DNA of 64,000 nucleotides from Gordonia prachuapensis (GCF_036350515.1 NZ_JAZDUE010000006.1:1-64000); one strand, 5' to 3'. Positions 52,443 to 61,161 are shown, numbered from the stretch's first letter. Program-made: numbers and translations. The notes: generated by a model not told the origin, from the letters alone.

Positions 52443-53335
52443 GGTCGCCCTCCTGTCGCCTCGTTTGTTCCGGGTTGTGTTGGCGCGGTGCCCCATTCGT
52501 CGCCGACGACGTCTCCGATGACCGCCATCAGCTCCTCGTGCAATCCGGGTGCGCCACACACCAGCGATGTCGACGTCGCGGTCCACGGGGTTCCGCCGAG
52601 GTCGGTCGCCACACCGCCCGCGGCCCGCACCAGCGCCGCCCCGGCCGCGTTGTCCCAGGCGTGCCGGCCGAATGCGACGGCGCCGCCGAACACGCCGGCG
52701 GCGGTGTAGGCCATGTCGACGCCGGTGCTGCCGGTCATCCGTAGCCGCGCGATCCGTGAGCTGAGCGCGCGCACCACGTCGACACGTCGGGCGCCGGCAT
52801 AGCGACCCTGCGATGCGGCGTTGAACGGACCGTATGCGATGACCCCGGCCTGCAGGTCGAGGCGATCCAGCGGGGGCACCGGGTGGCCGTCGACGAGGAG
52901 CGGTCCGTCGACGTGTCCGGCGAATCGTCGTCCCAGCAGCGGGAGCCAGGTCAGTCCCAGCACGGGTTCGCCGTCGACGAGGAGACCGAGGAGGATCGCG
53001 GCCAGCGGCATACCCGTCGAGTAGTTGTAGGTGCCGTCCACCGGGTCGAGCACCCACACCGTGCCCTCGGTGACCGACGGGCCGCCGAACTCCTCGCCGT
53101 GGACCGGAATTCCGGTGCGTTCGACCAGTTCGGTGGCGATGCGGCGTTCGAGGTCGAGGTCGACCTGGGTGGCGAAGTCGGTGGCGCCCTTCGCCACGGC
53201 GCTGGGCGCCCCGAGACCGGCGACGAAGTCGTCGACGGCGGAGTCGAGGATGTCACCCGCGGTCTGGAGCAGTTCGGTGTGATTCATGAGGGCCTGGTTC
53301 ATCGGGGCGCGGTTCATGGGGGCGCGGTCAGTCAC
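52439..53335 (-). CDS. impA: Inositol-monophosphatase-family phosphatase
   Basis: About 298 residues if GTG 53335 is used; that codon overlaps the hisA stop as GTGA. ATG 53287 (282 residues) is an equally possible start. The lithium-sensitive phosphatase motifs are seen: VHGEEFGG, WVLDPVDGTYNYSTGMP with the metal-binding DPxDGT, and AWDNAAGAALVRAAGG. The homologue lies at the same place in mycobacteria (impA, Rv1604). It may make inositol or act as a histidinol-phosphate phosphatase; its place among his genes supports either. Three near-repeats of the first 15 bases give successive Met-Asn starts. Confidence 0.85.
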   Translation of the reverse strand: MTDRAPMNRAPMNQALMNHTELLQTAGDILDSAVDDFVAGLGAPSAVAKGATDFATQVDLDLERRIATELVERTGIPVHGEEFGGPSVTEGTVWVLDPVDGTYNYSTGMPLAAILLGLLVDGEPVLGLTWLPLLGRRFAGHVDGPLLVDGHPVPPLDRLDLQAGVIAYGPFNAASQGRYAGARRVDVVRALSSRIARLRMTGSTGVDMAYTAAGVFGGAVAFGRHAWDNAAGAALVRAAGGVATDLGGTPWTATSTSLVCGAPGLHEELMAVIGDVVGDEWGTAPTQPGTNEATGGRP

Positions 53336-54075
53336 GATGCGGCGACGGCGGCGAGCGCGTCGGGCAACGTGAAGCGGCCGGCGTAGAGGGCCTTGCCGAC
53401 GATGGCACCCTCCACTCCCCGATCCACGAGGCCGGCGATCGCCACCAGGTCGTCGAGCGCGGACACGCCTCCGGACGCGACGATGGGCGCCGACGTGGCG
53501 GCGGCGACCTCGGCGAGCAGGTCGAGGTTGGGTCCGCCGAGGGTTCCGTCCTTGGACACGTCGGTGACGACGTATCGGGCGCAGCCGTCGCGGTCGAGGC
53601 GCTCGAGCACCTCCCACAGGTCTCCGCCGTCGGTGACCCAGCCACGCCCGCGCAGGCGGTACGACTCGCCGTCGCGGATGACGTCGAGGCCCACCGCGAT
53701 CCGGTCTCCGTGGCGGTCGATGGCGCGTGCGCACCAGTCGGGGTTCTCCAGGGCAGCGGTTCCGAGGTTCACCCGTGCGCAGCCGGTCGCCAGTGCGGCG
53801 GCCAGCGAGTCGTCGTCGCGGATGCCGCCGGAGAGTTCGACCTTCACGTCGAGTTCTCCGACGACACCTGCCAGCAGCTCACGATTGTTGCCACGACCGA
53901 ACGCCGCGTCGAGATCGACCAGATGAATCCACTCGGCACCGTCGGTCTGCCAGGCCAGGGCCGCGTCGCGGGGTGAGCCGTAGGACGTCTCGGTGCCCGC
54001 CGCGCCCTGCACGAGGCGAACGGCCTGGCCGTCGGCGACGTCGACGGCCGGAAGGAGTTCAAGGGTGTTACCCAT
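53332..54075 (-). CDS. priA: Phosphoribosyl isomerase A, HisA/TrpF bifunctional (PriA)
   Basis: 247 residues from ATG 54075. Catalytic Asp11 is in LLPAVDVADGQAVRLVQG and Asp near 174 in YVVTDVSKDGTLGGPNL; the RGRGWVTDGGDLW loop, with its Arg and Trp, is a known PriA feature. It isomerises ProFAR in histidine synthesis. In actinobacteria lacking trpF the same enzyme isomerises PRA for tryptophan, and no trpF is seen in this his-trp run. The bifunctional call is from family knowledge. Confidence 0.93.
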   Translation of the reverse strand: MGNTLELLPAVDVADGQAVRLVQGAAGTETSYGSPRDAALAWQTDGAEWIHLVDLDAAFGRGNNRELLAGVVGELDVKVELSGGIRDDDSLAAALATGCARVNLGTAALENPDWCARAIDRHGDRIAVGLDVIRDGESYRLRGRGWVTDGGDLWEVLERLDRDGCARYVVTDVSKDGTLGGPNLDLLAEVAAATSAPIVASGGVSALDDLVAIAGLVDRGVEGAIVGKALYAGRFTLPDALAAVAAS

Positions 54076-54397
54076 CGGTGGGAGTGTTCCTGTCTGTCGG
54101 TTCGACCTTGTGGGTGCCGGGTTCGTGGGGCGGTGGCTGCTGATGTGCCGCGTCTTCCTCGGCTGCACGGGCGGCGAGGATCTCCCGTTCGGCGGTCGAG
54201 ATCATCCGGCGAGACACCGTACCGATCGCGGCGACCATCGCCAACACGGCGATCAGTGCCACGACGAGGCCTGCGACCGGTGACCACTGCGCCACCAGCA
54301 GGATGATCGGGATCGACACCACGAGCACCAGCACGCCCGCGCCCAGTGAGAAGAGCACGAGCCTGCCGAAGGAGAATCGCGGCCCGTCGGCGGTCAT
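54068..54397 (-). CDS. Small two-helix membrane protein in the his operon
   Basis: 109 residues from ATG 54397. Two hydrophobic helices (LVLFSLGAGVLVLVVSIPII about 13-34 and VAGLVVALIAVLAMVAAIGT about 41-61) are followed by a charged tail with RMISTAEREILAARAAEEDA, likely helical, then disordered. I recognise no family. The gene overlaps the end region of hisH and its stop overlaps the hisA start by 8 bp, so it is co-translated in the operon. Confidence 0.75.
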   Translation of the reverse strand: MTADGPRFSFGRLVLFSLGAGVLVLVVSIPIILLVAQWSPVAGLVVALIAVLAMVAAIGTVSRRMISTAEREILAARAAEEDAAHQQPPPHEPGTHKVEPTDRNTPTDG

Positions 54398-55038
54398 GTC
54401 AGCGACCGCACCCAGTTCCGGAGCAGGTGGGCCCCGGCGTCGCCGGATTTCTCCGGATGGAACTGGGTGGCGGCGAGGACCCCGTTCTCCACCGCGGCCA
54501 AGAACGGTCCGCCGTGGTGGGACCAGGTGAGTTTCGGTGCCGCCAAGGGCGTTCCGTCGTTGTCCATCTCCCAGCTCTGCGCGGCGTAGGAGTGCACGAA
54601 GTAGAAGCGGGTGTCGGCGTCGAGGCCGTCGAACAGGACCGATTCGGCCGGGGCCTGCACGGTGTTCCACCCCATGTGCGGCAGCACGGGCGCGGGCAGC
54701 CGACTGACCGTGCCCGGCCACTCGCCGCAGCCGTCGGCCTCGACACCGAACTCGACGCCGCGTTCGAACAGGATCTGCATGCCCACGCAGATCCCGAGGA
54801 CGGGGCGTCCGCCGGCGAGGCGGTGGTCGATGATGCGTTCACCCTTGACCGCGGTCAGGCCTTCCATACAGGCGGCGAAGGCACCGACGCCGGGGACCAC
54901 CAGGCCGTCGCACTCGATCGCGGTGTCGCGGTCGTCGGTGACGGTGACGTCGGCGCCCGCGCGCTCCAGCGCCCGCTGCGCCGATCGGAGGTTTCCGGAG
55001 CCGTAGTCGAGGATGGTGACCGCGGGAGCGCCCGCCAT
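54394..55038 (-). CDS. hisH: Imidazole glycerol phosphate synthase glutaminase subunit
   Basis: 214 residues. VTILDYGSGNLRSAQRAL starts the GATase fold, PVLGICVGMQILFERG holds the nucleophile Cys, and ATQFHPEKSGDAGAHLLRNW the His-Glu pair. It supplies ammonia to HisF. Its ATG shares one base with the hisB stop. Confidence 0.95.
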   Translation of the reverse strand: MAGAPAVTILDYGSGNLRSAQRALERAGADVTVTDDRDTAIECDGLVVPGVGAFAACMEGLTAVKGERIIDHRLAGGRPVLGICVGMQILFERGVEFGVEADGCGEWPGTVSRLPAPVLPHMGWNTVQAPAESVLFDGLDADTRFYFVHSYAAQSWEMDNDGTPLAAPKLTWSHHGGPFLAAVENGVLAATQFHPEKSGDAGAHLLRNWVRSLT

Positions 55039-55664
55039 CAGAGAGCTCCCTTCGTCGACGGCACGCCGGCCACCCGCGGGTCGCGTTCGGTGGCGGCGCG
55101 CAAGGCCCGTGCGACGGCCTTGAACTCCGCCTCGGTGATGTGGTGCTGGTCGCGGCCGTAGAGCACGCGCACGTGCAACGCGATCCGTGCGTTGAGCGCG
55201 ATCGACTCGAAGACGTGGCGGTTGATCACCGTCGAGTACGGCACGCCGGGATACCCGCCGATGACCGCGGTGAGCAGGTGCTCGGGTTCGCCGGTGTGGA
55301 CGCAGTAGGGCCGCCCGGAGACGTCGACGACGGCGTGCGCGAGGGTCTCGTCCATCGGGATGAAGCAGTCCCCGAAGCGACGGATGCCCTTCTTGTCGCC
55401 GAGGGCCTCGCCGAGCGCCTGGCCGAGGACGATGGCGGTGTCCTCGATGGTGTGGTGTCCCTCCACCTCGACGTCGCCGGTGGCCTCGACGGTGAGGTCG
55501 AAACTGCCGTGCTGACCGAATGCGGTGAGCATGTGGTCGAAGAACGCGATGCCCGTGGAGATCTGGGTGACGCCGGTGCCGTCGAGGTTGAGTTCGACGG
55601 TGATCGACGACTCCTTGGTGGTGCGTTCGACGCGCGCGATGCGGGGTGCGGTCGTGGTGGTCAC
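55038..55664 (-). CDS. hisB: Imidazoleglycerol-phosphate dehydratase
   Basis: 208 residues. FFDHMLTAFGQHGSFDL, EGHHTIEDTAIVLGQALGEA and GRDQHHITEAEFKAVARAL provide the His and Glu manganese ligands of the dehydratase. It lacks the histidinol-phosphatase domain found in enterobacterial HisB. GTG 55664 overlaps the hisC stop as GTGA. Confidence 0.96.
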   Translation of the reverse strand: MTTTTAPRIARVERTTKESSITVELNLDGTGVTQISTGIAFFDHMLTAFGQHGSFDLTVEATGDVEVEGHHTIEDTAIVLGQALGEALGDKKGIRRFGDCFIPMDETLAHAVVDVSGRPYCVHTGEPEHLLTAVIGGYPGVPYSTVINRHVFESIALNARIALHVRVLYGRDQHHITEAEFKAVARALRAATERDPRVAGVPSTKGAL

Positions 55665-56800
55665 TGAGTCTTCTCCAGGTCGGTTGCGGCCAGGGTGCGG
55701 CTGACGTCGAGGAAGGCGTCGTTCTCGGTCGCCAGTCCGATGGTGACACGCAGATGTCCGGCGATTCCGACGTCGCGGATCAACACGCCGTCGTCGAGGT
55801 AGCGCTGCCAGGTGGCCGGCGCGTCCCGGAATCGGCCGAACAGCAGGAAGTTCGCGTCGGAGTCGATCACCCGGTACCCGAGTGCGTCGAGTTCGGCGGC
55901 CACCCGTTTGCGTTCGGCGATGATCGCGGCCACGCCGGCCAGGGTGTCGTCGCGGTGGCGGAGCGCCGCTCGCGCGGCCGCCTGCGTGAGCACCGACAGG
56001 TGGTACGGGAGCCGCACGAGCTGCAACGCGTCGACGATGGCCGGTGATGCCGCGAGATACCCGAGCCGGCCGCCGGCGAACGCGAAGGCCTTGCTCATGG
56101 TGCGGCTGACGACGACCTTCGTCGGGTACTCGTCGATGAGTTCGACCGCGCTGGGCTGGTCGGAGAACTCGCCGTAGGCCTCGTCGACGATCACGATGCC
56201 GGGTGCCACCTCGACGATGGCGCGCAGCTCGTCGTTGCCGATCGATCCGCCGGTGGGATTGTTCGGCGAGGTCACGAAGACGACGTCGGGCCGCCGATTG
56301 GTCACCTCGGCGACCGCGTAGTCGACGTCGAGCGAGAAATCGGACGCCCGCACCGCGTGCAGCCAGGTGGTGTCGGTGCCGTCGGAGATGATCGGGTGCA
56401 TCGAATACGACGGCACGAACCCCAGTGCGCTGCGTCCCGGCCCGGCGAAGGTCTGCAGCAGCTGCTGCAGGATTTCGTTGGAACCGTTTGCCGCCCACAG
56501 ATTTTCCGTGGTGAGCTGCACCCCGGTCGCCTCGGTGAGGTACTCGGCGAGGTCGGCGCGCAACGCCACTGCGTCGCGGTCGGGGTAGCGGTGCAGTTCC
56601 GCGGCGGCGGCACGCACCGAGTCCGCGACATCGGCGATCAACGCCTCCGACGGCGGATGCGGATTCTCGTTGGTGTTGAGCACCACGGCGACCTTGAGTT
56701 GCGGTGCACCGTAGGGACTCTTGCCCCGCAGGTTCTCACGCAACGGCAGGTCGTCGATGGTCACGCCGAGCCCGGGGACCACGGTCTGCGGAGTGCTCAC
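55661..56800 (-). CDS. hisC: Histidinol-phosphate aminotransferase
   Basis: 379 residues of aminotransferase fold type I. NTNENPHPPSEALIADVA is the substrate-entry block, FVTSPNNPTGGSIGN binds the PLP ring region, VDEAYGEFSD holds the Asp for the PLP nitrogen, and SRTMSKAFAFAGGRLGY has the PLP Lys. GTG 56800 overlaps the hisD stop as GTGA. Confidence 0.95.
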   Translation of the reverse strand: MSTPQTVVPGLGVTIDDLPLRENLRGKSPYGAPQLKVAVVLNTNENPHPPSEALIADVADSVRAAAAELHRYPDRDAVALRADLAEYLTEATGVQLTTENLWAANGSNEILQQLLQTFAGPGRSALGFVPSYSMHPIISDGTDTTWLHAVRASDFSLDVDYAVAEVTNRRPDVVFVTSPNNPTGGSIGNDELRAIVEVAPGIVIVDEAYGEFSDQPSAVELIDEYPTKVVVSRTMSKAFAFAGGRLGYLAASPAIVDALQLVRLPYHLSVLTQAAARAALRHRDDTLAGVAAIIAERKRVAAELDALGYRVIDSDANFLLFGRFRDAPATWQRYLDDGVLIRDVGIAGHLRVTIGLATENDAFLDVSRTLAATDLEKTQ

Positions 56801-58137
56801 GCCCGTCCCCCGACGAATCGCTGACGCACGGCATCACCGTGTCCCGGAAGGTCTTCCGCATCGGCGAGGGTCACGACGTGGTCGGCGACGTCGCGCAGGG
56901 CGGCCTCGTCGTAGTCGATGACGTGGACACCCTTGAGGAAGGTCTGCACCGACAGCCCGGATGCGAACCGCGCCGAACCCGAGGTCGGCAGAACGTGATT
57001 CGACCCGGCGCAGTAGTCGCCGAGGCTCACCGGGGCGTACGGGCCGACGAAGATCGCGCCGGCGTTGTGCACGCGGTCGGCGACCGTGGCGGCATCGCGG
57101 GTCTGGATCTCGAGGTGTTCGGCGGCGTAGGCGTCGACGACGGCGAGGCCGGCGTCGAGGTCGTCCACGAGCACGATCCCGGACTGCTTGCCCGACAGCG
57201 CGGTGGTCACGCGTTCACGGTGCTTGGTGGCGGCCACCTGCTCGTCGAGTGCCGCGTCGACCGCGTCGGCCAGTGCGGCGCTGTCGGTGACGAGGACCGA
57301 TGCGGCGAGGACGTCGTGCTCGGCCTGGCTGATCAGATCGGAGGCGAGGATGCCCGCATCGGCGCTGTCGTCGGCGAGGATCGCGATCTCGGTGGGGCCG
57401 GCCTCCGAGTCGATGCCGACCACCCCGCGGCAGAGTCGTTTGGCGGCGGTGACGTAGATGTTGCCGGGTCCGGTGATGAGGTCGACCGGATCGAGCACCG
57501 ATCCGGGCTGATCCGCGGCGTCGGTGTCGGCACCGCCGTAGGTGAGCAGTGCGACGGCCTGGGCGCCACCGACCGCCCACACCTCGTCGACGTCGAGCAG
57601 CGCACAGGCGGCGAGGATCGTCGGGTGCGGCCACCCGCCGAACTCCTTCTGCGGCGGCGAGGCGATGACGAGGGAACCGACTCCCGCTTCCTGTGCCGGG
57701 ACCACGTTCATGATCACCGACGACGGGTAGACGGCGTTGCCGCCCGGGACGTACAGGCCGACCCGACGGACCGGGATCCACTTCTCGCTGACCACGCCGC
57801 CGTCGACCACCTGGGTGCGGGTGGTCTCCCGACGCTGGTCGGCGTGCACCGTGCGGGCCCGCGCGATCGATTCCCGCAGCGCGTCGGCGACCGCCGGGTC
57901 GAGCCGGTCGAGCGCATCGGCGATCACGGCCGCCGGTACGCGCACCGACGTCGGGCGCACGCCGTCGAACTTCTCGCCGTAGCCGAGTGCGGCCTCGGTG
58001 CCCCCGTCGGCGACCGCATGGACCACCGGCGCCACCGTGTCGAGGACGGCGTTGACATCGGTGCCCCCGCGCGGCAACGCACGTCGCAGTTCTGCGAGCG
58101 TCGGCGTGGCACCGCGCAGGTCGGTTCGGGCGAGCAT
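56797..58137 (-). CDS. hisD: Histidinol dehydrogenase
   Basis: 446 residues from ATG 58137, preceded by AGGAGAG. VDLITGPGNIYVTAAKRLC, SEAGPTEIAILADDSADAGI (zinc Gln/Glu area), EHLEIQTRDAATVADRVHNA and GSNHVLPTSG with the zinc His are all present. It oxidises histidinol to histidine with NAD. It begins the his operon; a terminator-like hairpin lies upstream, after nadC. Confidence 0.96.
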   Translation of the reverse strand: MLARTDLRGATPTLAELRRALPRGGTDVNAVLDTVAPVVHAVADGGTEAALGYGEKFDGVRPTSVRVPAAVIADALDRLDPAVADALRESIARARTVHADQRRETTRTQVVDGGVVSEKWIPVRRVGLYVPGGNAVYPSSVIMNVVPAQEAGVGSLVIASPPQKEFGGWPHPTILAACALLDVDEVWAVGGAQAVALLTYGGADTDAADQPGSVLDPVDLITGPGNIYVTAAKRLCRGVVGIDSEAGPTEIAILADDSADAGILASDLISQAEHDVLAASVLVTDSAALADAVDAALDEQVAATKHRERVTTALSGKQSGIVLVDDLDAGLAVVDAYAAEHLEIQTRDAATVADRVHNAGAIFVGPYAPVSLGDYCAGSNHVLPTSGSARFASGLSVQTFLKGVHVIDYDEAALRDVADHVVTLADAEDLPGHGDAVRQRFVGGRA

Positions 58138-58269
58138 GTTCTCTCCTGGTGAGCTGGGGTTCCCCTTCAGGATATGGGGTGGCGCCACCTGGTTTCGAAT
58201 CCGGTCGGGGGCGTGGCGAACACACCCTCCCGTATCGAGCTACGTGGAACGGGAACGCGCACCCACCAA

Positions 58270-58304
58270 CCAGACGCGCAGGTTGCTGCTGCCTGCGCGT
58301 CTGG
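58270..58304 (-). terminator. Hairpin between nadC and hisD
   Basis: CCAGACGCGCAGG and CCTGCGCGTCTGG form a perfect 13-bp stem with a 9-nt loop, 27 bp beyond the nadC stop and about 130 bp before hisD. There is no T-run, as is common for GC-rich actinobacterial terminators. It probably ends the nadA-nadC transcript. Confidence 0.65.
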
Positions 58305-58331
58305 GTGGAGGGTGCGCGTAAGCGCGTGGGA

Positions 58332-59234
58332 TCAGGGCGCGGGGATGTCCAGGCCGAGGTCGAGCGCGGCGACGGAGTGGGTGAGTGCGCCGACGGCGAC
58401 ATAGTCGACGCCGGTGCGGGCGTAATCACCGGCGACGTCCAGCGTCAACCCGCCCGAGCTCTCGAGCTTCGTCTGCGGTGAGCGCGTGTTGCGTCGCTGC
58501 ACCGCCATCTGGGTCTCCCACAGCGCGAAGTTGTCGAGGAGGACGAGTTGCGGTTCGAGGGCCAGCACCTCGTCGAGCTGGGCCAACGAGTCCACCTCCA
58601 CCTCGACCGGGAGGCCGGGCGCGCTCGCGCGGACCGCGGACAGTGCCGCGCTCACCGAACCGGCCGCCACGACGTGGTTGTCCTTGATCAGCGCGGCATC
58701 GCCCAGCCCGAGCCGGTGGTTGACTCCCCCGCCCGCGCGGACCGCGTATTTCTGCAGGTAACGCAGCCCGGGGAGGGTCTTGCGGGAATCACGCACCTTG
58801 GTGTCGGTGCCGTCGACGGCGTCGACCCAGAGCGCGGTGGCGGTCGCGATGCCGGACAGATGGCAGATCAGGTTCAGGGCGGTCCGTTCGGCGGTGAGCA
58901 GTGCGCCGGTCGGCGCGTGGATGCCCAGGACGACGTCGCCGGGGCCCACGTGGGCGCCGTCGTCGACAGCGGCGGTCACCGAGTAACCGCCGGCTCCGAT
59001 GACCTCGTCGAGCACCGCGAGAACCACCGGCACCCCGGCGATCACGCCGTGTCCGCGACTGACGATCGCCGCGTCGGTCGTGGCGTCGGCGGGGACGGTG
59101 GCGGCGGTGGTGACGTCCGGACCGTAGCGGAGGTCCTCGTCGAGGGCGGTCCGGATCAGTGCGCGGACCTCGTCGGTGACAGCGAGGTCGAGCTCCGCCG
59201 CTGCCCCGACCTGTCCGACGAAACCGTCACTCAC
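58332..59234 (-). CDS. nadC: Nicotinate-nucleotide pyrophosphorylase
   Basis: 300 residues. KVRDSRKTLPGLRYLQKYAV, GGVNHRLGLGDAALIKDNH and VEVEVDSLAQLDEVLAL are diagnostic of quinolinate phosphoribosyltransferase. It makes nicotinate mononucleotide from quinolinate and PRPP. GTG 59234 overlaps the nadA stop by 8 bp. The L-aspartate oxidase gene nadB, which lies between nadA and nadC in mycobacteria, is absent here. Confidence 0.95.
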   Translation of the reverse strand: MSDGFVGQVGAAAELDLAVTDEVRALIRTALDEDLRYGPDVTTAATVPADATTDAAIVSRGHGVIAGVPVVLAVLDEVIGAGGYSVTAAVDDGAHVGPGDVVLGIHAPTGALLTAERTALNLICHLSGIATATALWVDAVDGTDTKVRDSRKTLPGLRYLQKYAVRAGGGVNHRLGLGDAALIKDNHVVAAGSVSAALSAVRASAPGLPVEVEVDSLAQLDEVLALEPQLVLLDNFALWETQMAVQRRNTRSPQTKLESSGGLTLDVAGDYARTGVDYVAVGALTHSVAALDLGLDIPAP

Positions 59235-60297
59235 CGGAACCCGGGTTACCGATCGCGATCATCCGCTCGACGCTCTTGCGGGCACGTTCTGCGACGTCGT
59301 CGGCGACGAACACCTCGTCACGCCCCTCGCGTAGCGACCGCAGCAGGGCGGCCGGGGTGATCATCTTCATGTATGGGCAGGACGCACGGTCGTTGACGGC
59401 CTGGAAGTCGACGCCGGGGGCAGCCTTGCGCAGCTGGTGCAGCATGCCGATCTCGGTCGCGACGAGCACCTGCTTGGCGCCGGTCTCGCGGGCCGCGTCG
59501 AGCATCCCGCCGGTGGACAGGATCTTCACCTTCTCTTCCGGCACGGCACCTTCCCCGGCCAGGTAGAGGGCCGACGTCGCACACCCGCATTCCGGGTGGA
59601 TGAACAGATCGGCGTCGGGGTGACTACTCGCCTGGTCCGCGAGTTCGTCGCCGTTGATGCCGGCGTGGACGTGGCATTCGCCCGCCCAGATGTGGATGTT
59701 GTCGCGCCCGGTCTCCCGTTTCACGTGCGCGCCGAGGAACTGATCCGGCAGGAACAGCACCTCCCGATCCGGATCGATCGAAGCGACCACGTCGACCGCA
59801 TTGGACGACGTGCAGCAGATGTCGGTGAGGCCCTTCACCTCGGCGGTGGTGTTCACGTACGAGACCACCACGGCGTCGGGGTGTTCGGACTTCCATTCCC
59901 GCAGTTCGTCGGCGGTGATCGAGTCGGCGAGCGAACAGCCGGCGCGCTCATCCGGGATCAGTACACGCTTGTCCGGGCTGAGGATCTTGGCGGTCTCGGC
60001 CATGAAGTGCACGCCGCAGAAGATGATCTCGTCGGCGTCGACCTCGGCGGCGATCCGGGACAACGCCAGCGAGTCACCGACGTGGTCGGCGACGTCCTGG
60101 ATGGCCGGCAACTGGTAGTTGTGCGCAAGCAGGGTCGCGTTGCGGGCGCGGGCGAGCCGGCGCACCTCGTCGGCCCATTCCGGCGTGGGCTCCACACCGC
60201 CGTATCCGCCGGGACCATCGGTCCACTCGGCGTCCATCAGACCGACCGTGACGGTTGCTGTGTCGGCCACGGCTGGGCGGTCGCTGGTGATGCTCAT
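59227..60297 (-). CDS. nadA: Quinolinate synthase A
   Basis: 356 residues. LLAHNYQLPAIQDVADHVGD opens the fold. The three [4Fe-4S] Cys are in TDICCTSSNAVDVV, FIHPECGCATSAL and NDRASCPYMKMIT. EVLFLPDQFLGAHVKRETG is a further signature. It condenses iminoaspartate and dihydroxyacetone phosphate to quinolinate. A 25-bp palindrome 50 bp upstream of ATG is a likely NrtR operator. Confidence 0.96.
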   Translation of the reverse strand: MSITSDRPAVADTATVTVGLMDAEWTDGPGGYGGVEPTPEWADEVRRLARARNATLLAHNYQLPAIQDVADHVGDSLALSRIAAEVDADEIIFCGVHFMAETAKILSPDKRVLIPDERAGCSLADSITADELREWKSEHPDAVVVSYVNTTAEVKGLTDICCTSSNAVDVVASIDPDREVLFLPDQFLGAHVKRETGRDNIHIWAGECHVHAGINGDELADQASSHPDADLFIHPECGCATSALYLAGEGAVPEEKVKILSTGGMLDAARETGAKQVLVATEIGMLHQLRKAAPGVDFQAVNDRASCPYMKMITPAALLRSLREGRDEVFVADDVAERARKSVERMIAIGNPGSGE

Positions 60298-60347
60298 CGG
60301 ACACTCCTCACGCGTCTGGCTCGGGGCGGGCCGGCCCCGGCGCCTGA

Positions 60348-60372
60348 AGTTTTCGACTGGTGATCGAAAACT
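60348..60372. promoter_or_regulatory. 25-bp palindrome upstream of nadA, probable NrtR operator
   Basis: AGTTTTCGA-CTGGTGA-TCGAAAACT has perfect 9-bp arms. It lies 50 bp upstream of nadA, and the NUDIX-HTH regulator NrtR is encoded less than 1 kb away. NrtR proteins bind palindromes of about this size before NAD genes, so the match of regulator, target and site is strong but not proven. Confidence 0.7.
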
Positions 60373-60552
60373 ATGTCCATCGTAACACCGGGTCGATCTG
60401 CGCCATTCCCGTCGGCAATTCGAGTAGTCGACTACTCGTTACCCCGGCGCGCCCGAAACCTAGCGTCATCGATGTACCCACACATCCGTCCGGGTCAGGT
60501 CGACATCGGGAGACCGAGCCCGGGGGCCGTAAAGCAGATTGCGAGCAGCGCG

Positions 60553-61161
60553 ATGACCGTTTCACCGTTCGACGCACCACCCACCTCACCGCGTCCCGCC
60601 GGCCCGCTGGGGGCAGCACCCGGCGCGAGCCGGCGCGCGGAGGCCGCGGCCCAGCGCCGGGAGGCCGCACTCGCCCGCCTCACCGCGCGACGGATGCCGC
60701 TCCCCGGTCAGCCCGGGGCGCCCACACCGGCACCGCCGGCCCACGGGCACCCGGCCACCGTGCGACGGCCCCTCGACGACCCGCGCGCGCGGGGCCACAT
60801 GCACCTGGTCACCCCCGCCGCCACCACACGGCCCAGCCCGCCGGCACCGTCCCGCCCGGCGCCCGCTTTCGGCGGCACCCACTCTGCACACCCCCCGACC
60901 CCCGAGGCATCGAGCCCCGGCGTGGTGGTGCGCCGCCGCCCCGGACTCACCGACCGCGAGATCCAGGTGCTGCGGACCTGGTTGCTCACCGATTCGAAGA
61001 TCGCCGTCGCCGAGGAATTGACGATCTCGATCGGCACGGTGAACACACACCTGACCCGGATTCGTGCCAAGTACACGGCCGTCGACCGGACTGCTCGGAC
61101 CAAGGCCGCGCTCGCCGCACGCGCCATCCAGGACGGGATCATGTCGCTCGACGAATTGTGA
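60553..61161 (+). CDS. LuxR-type HTH regulator with Pro/Ala-rich N-terminus
   Basis: About 202 residues. The C-terminal HTH is clear: LTDREIQVLRTWLLTDSKIA, then ISIGTVNTHLTRIRAKYTAV with the recognition helix of LuxR/FixJ regulators. The first 130 residues are rich in Pro, Ala and Arg, low in complexity and without a receiver or ligand domain. The start is uncertain: ATG 60553 lacks a good ribosome site and ATG 60472 would add 27 residues. It is divergent from nadA and upstream of nrtR, so it might take part in nad control; this is not shown. Confidence 0.7.
   Translation: MTVSPFDAPPTSPRPAGPLGAAPGASRRAEAAAQRREAALARLTARRMPLPGQPGAPTPAPPAHGHPATVRRPLDDPRARGHMHLVTPAATTRPSPPAPSRPAPAFGGTHSAHPPTPEASSPGVVVRRRPGLTDREIQVLRTWLLTDSKIAVAEELTISIGTVNTHLTRIRAKYTAVDRTARTKAALAARAIQDGIMSLDEL

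Noticed and set aside
58179..58215. TTTCGAATCC resembling a tRNA T-loop near the nadC/hisD gap
   Set aside because: The loop has an extra T, and no acceptor stem or anticodon arm can be built around it.
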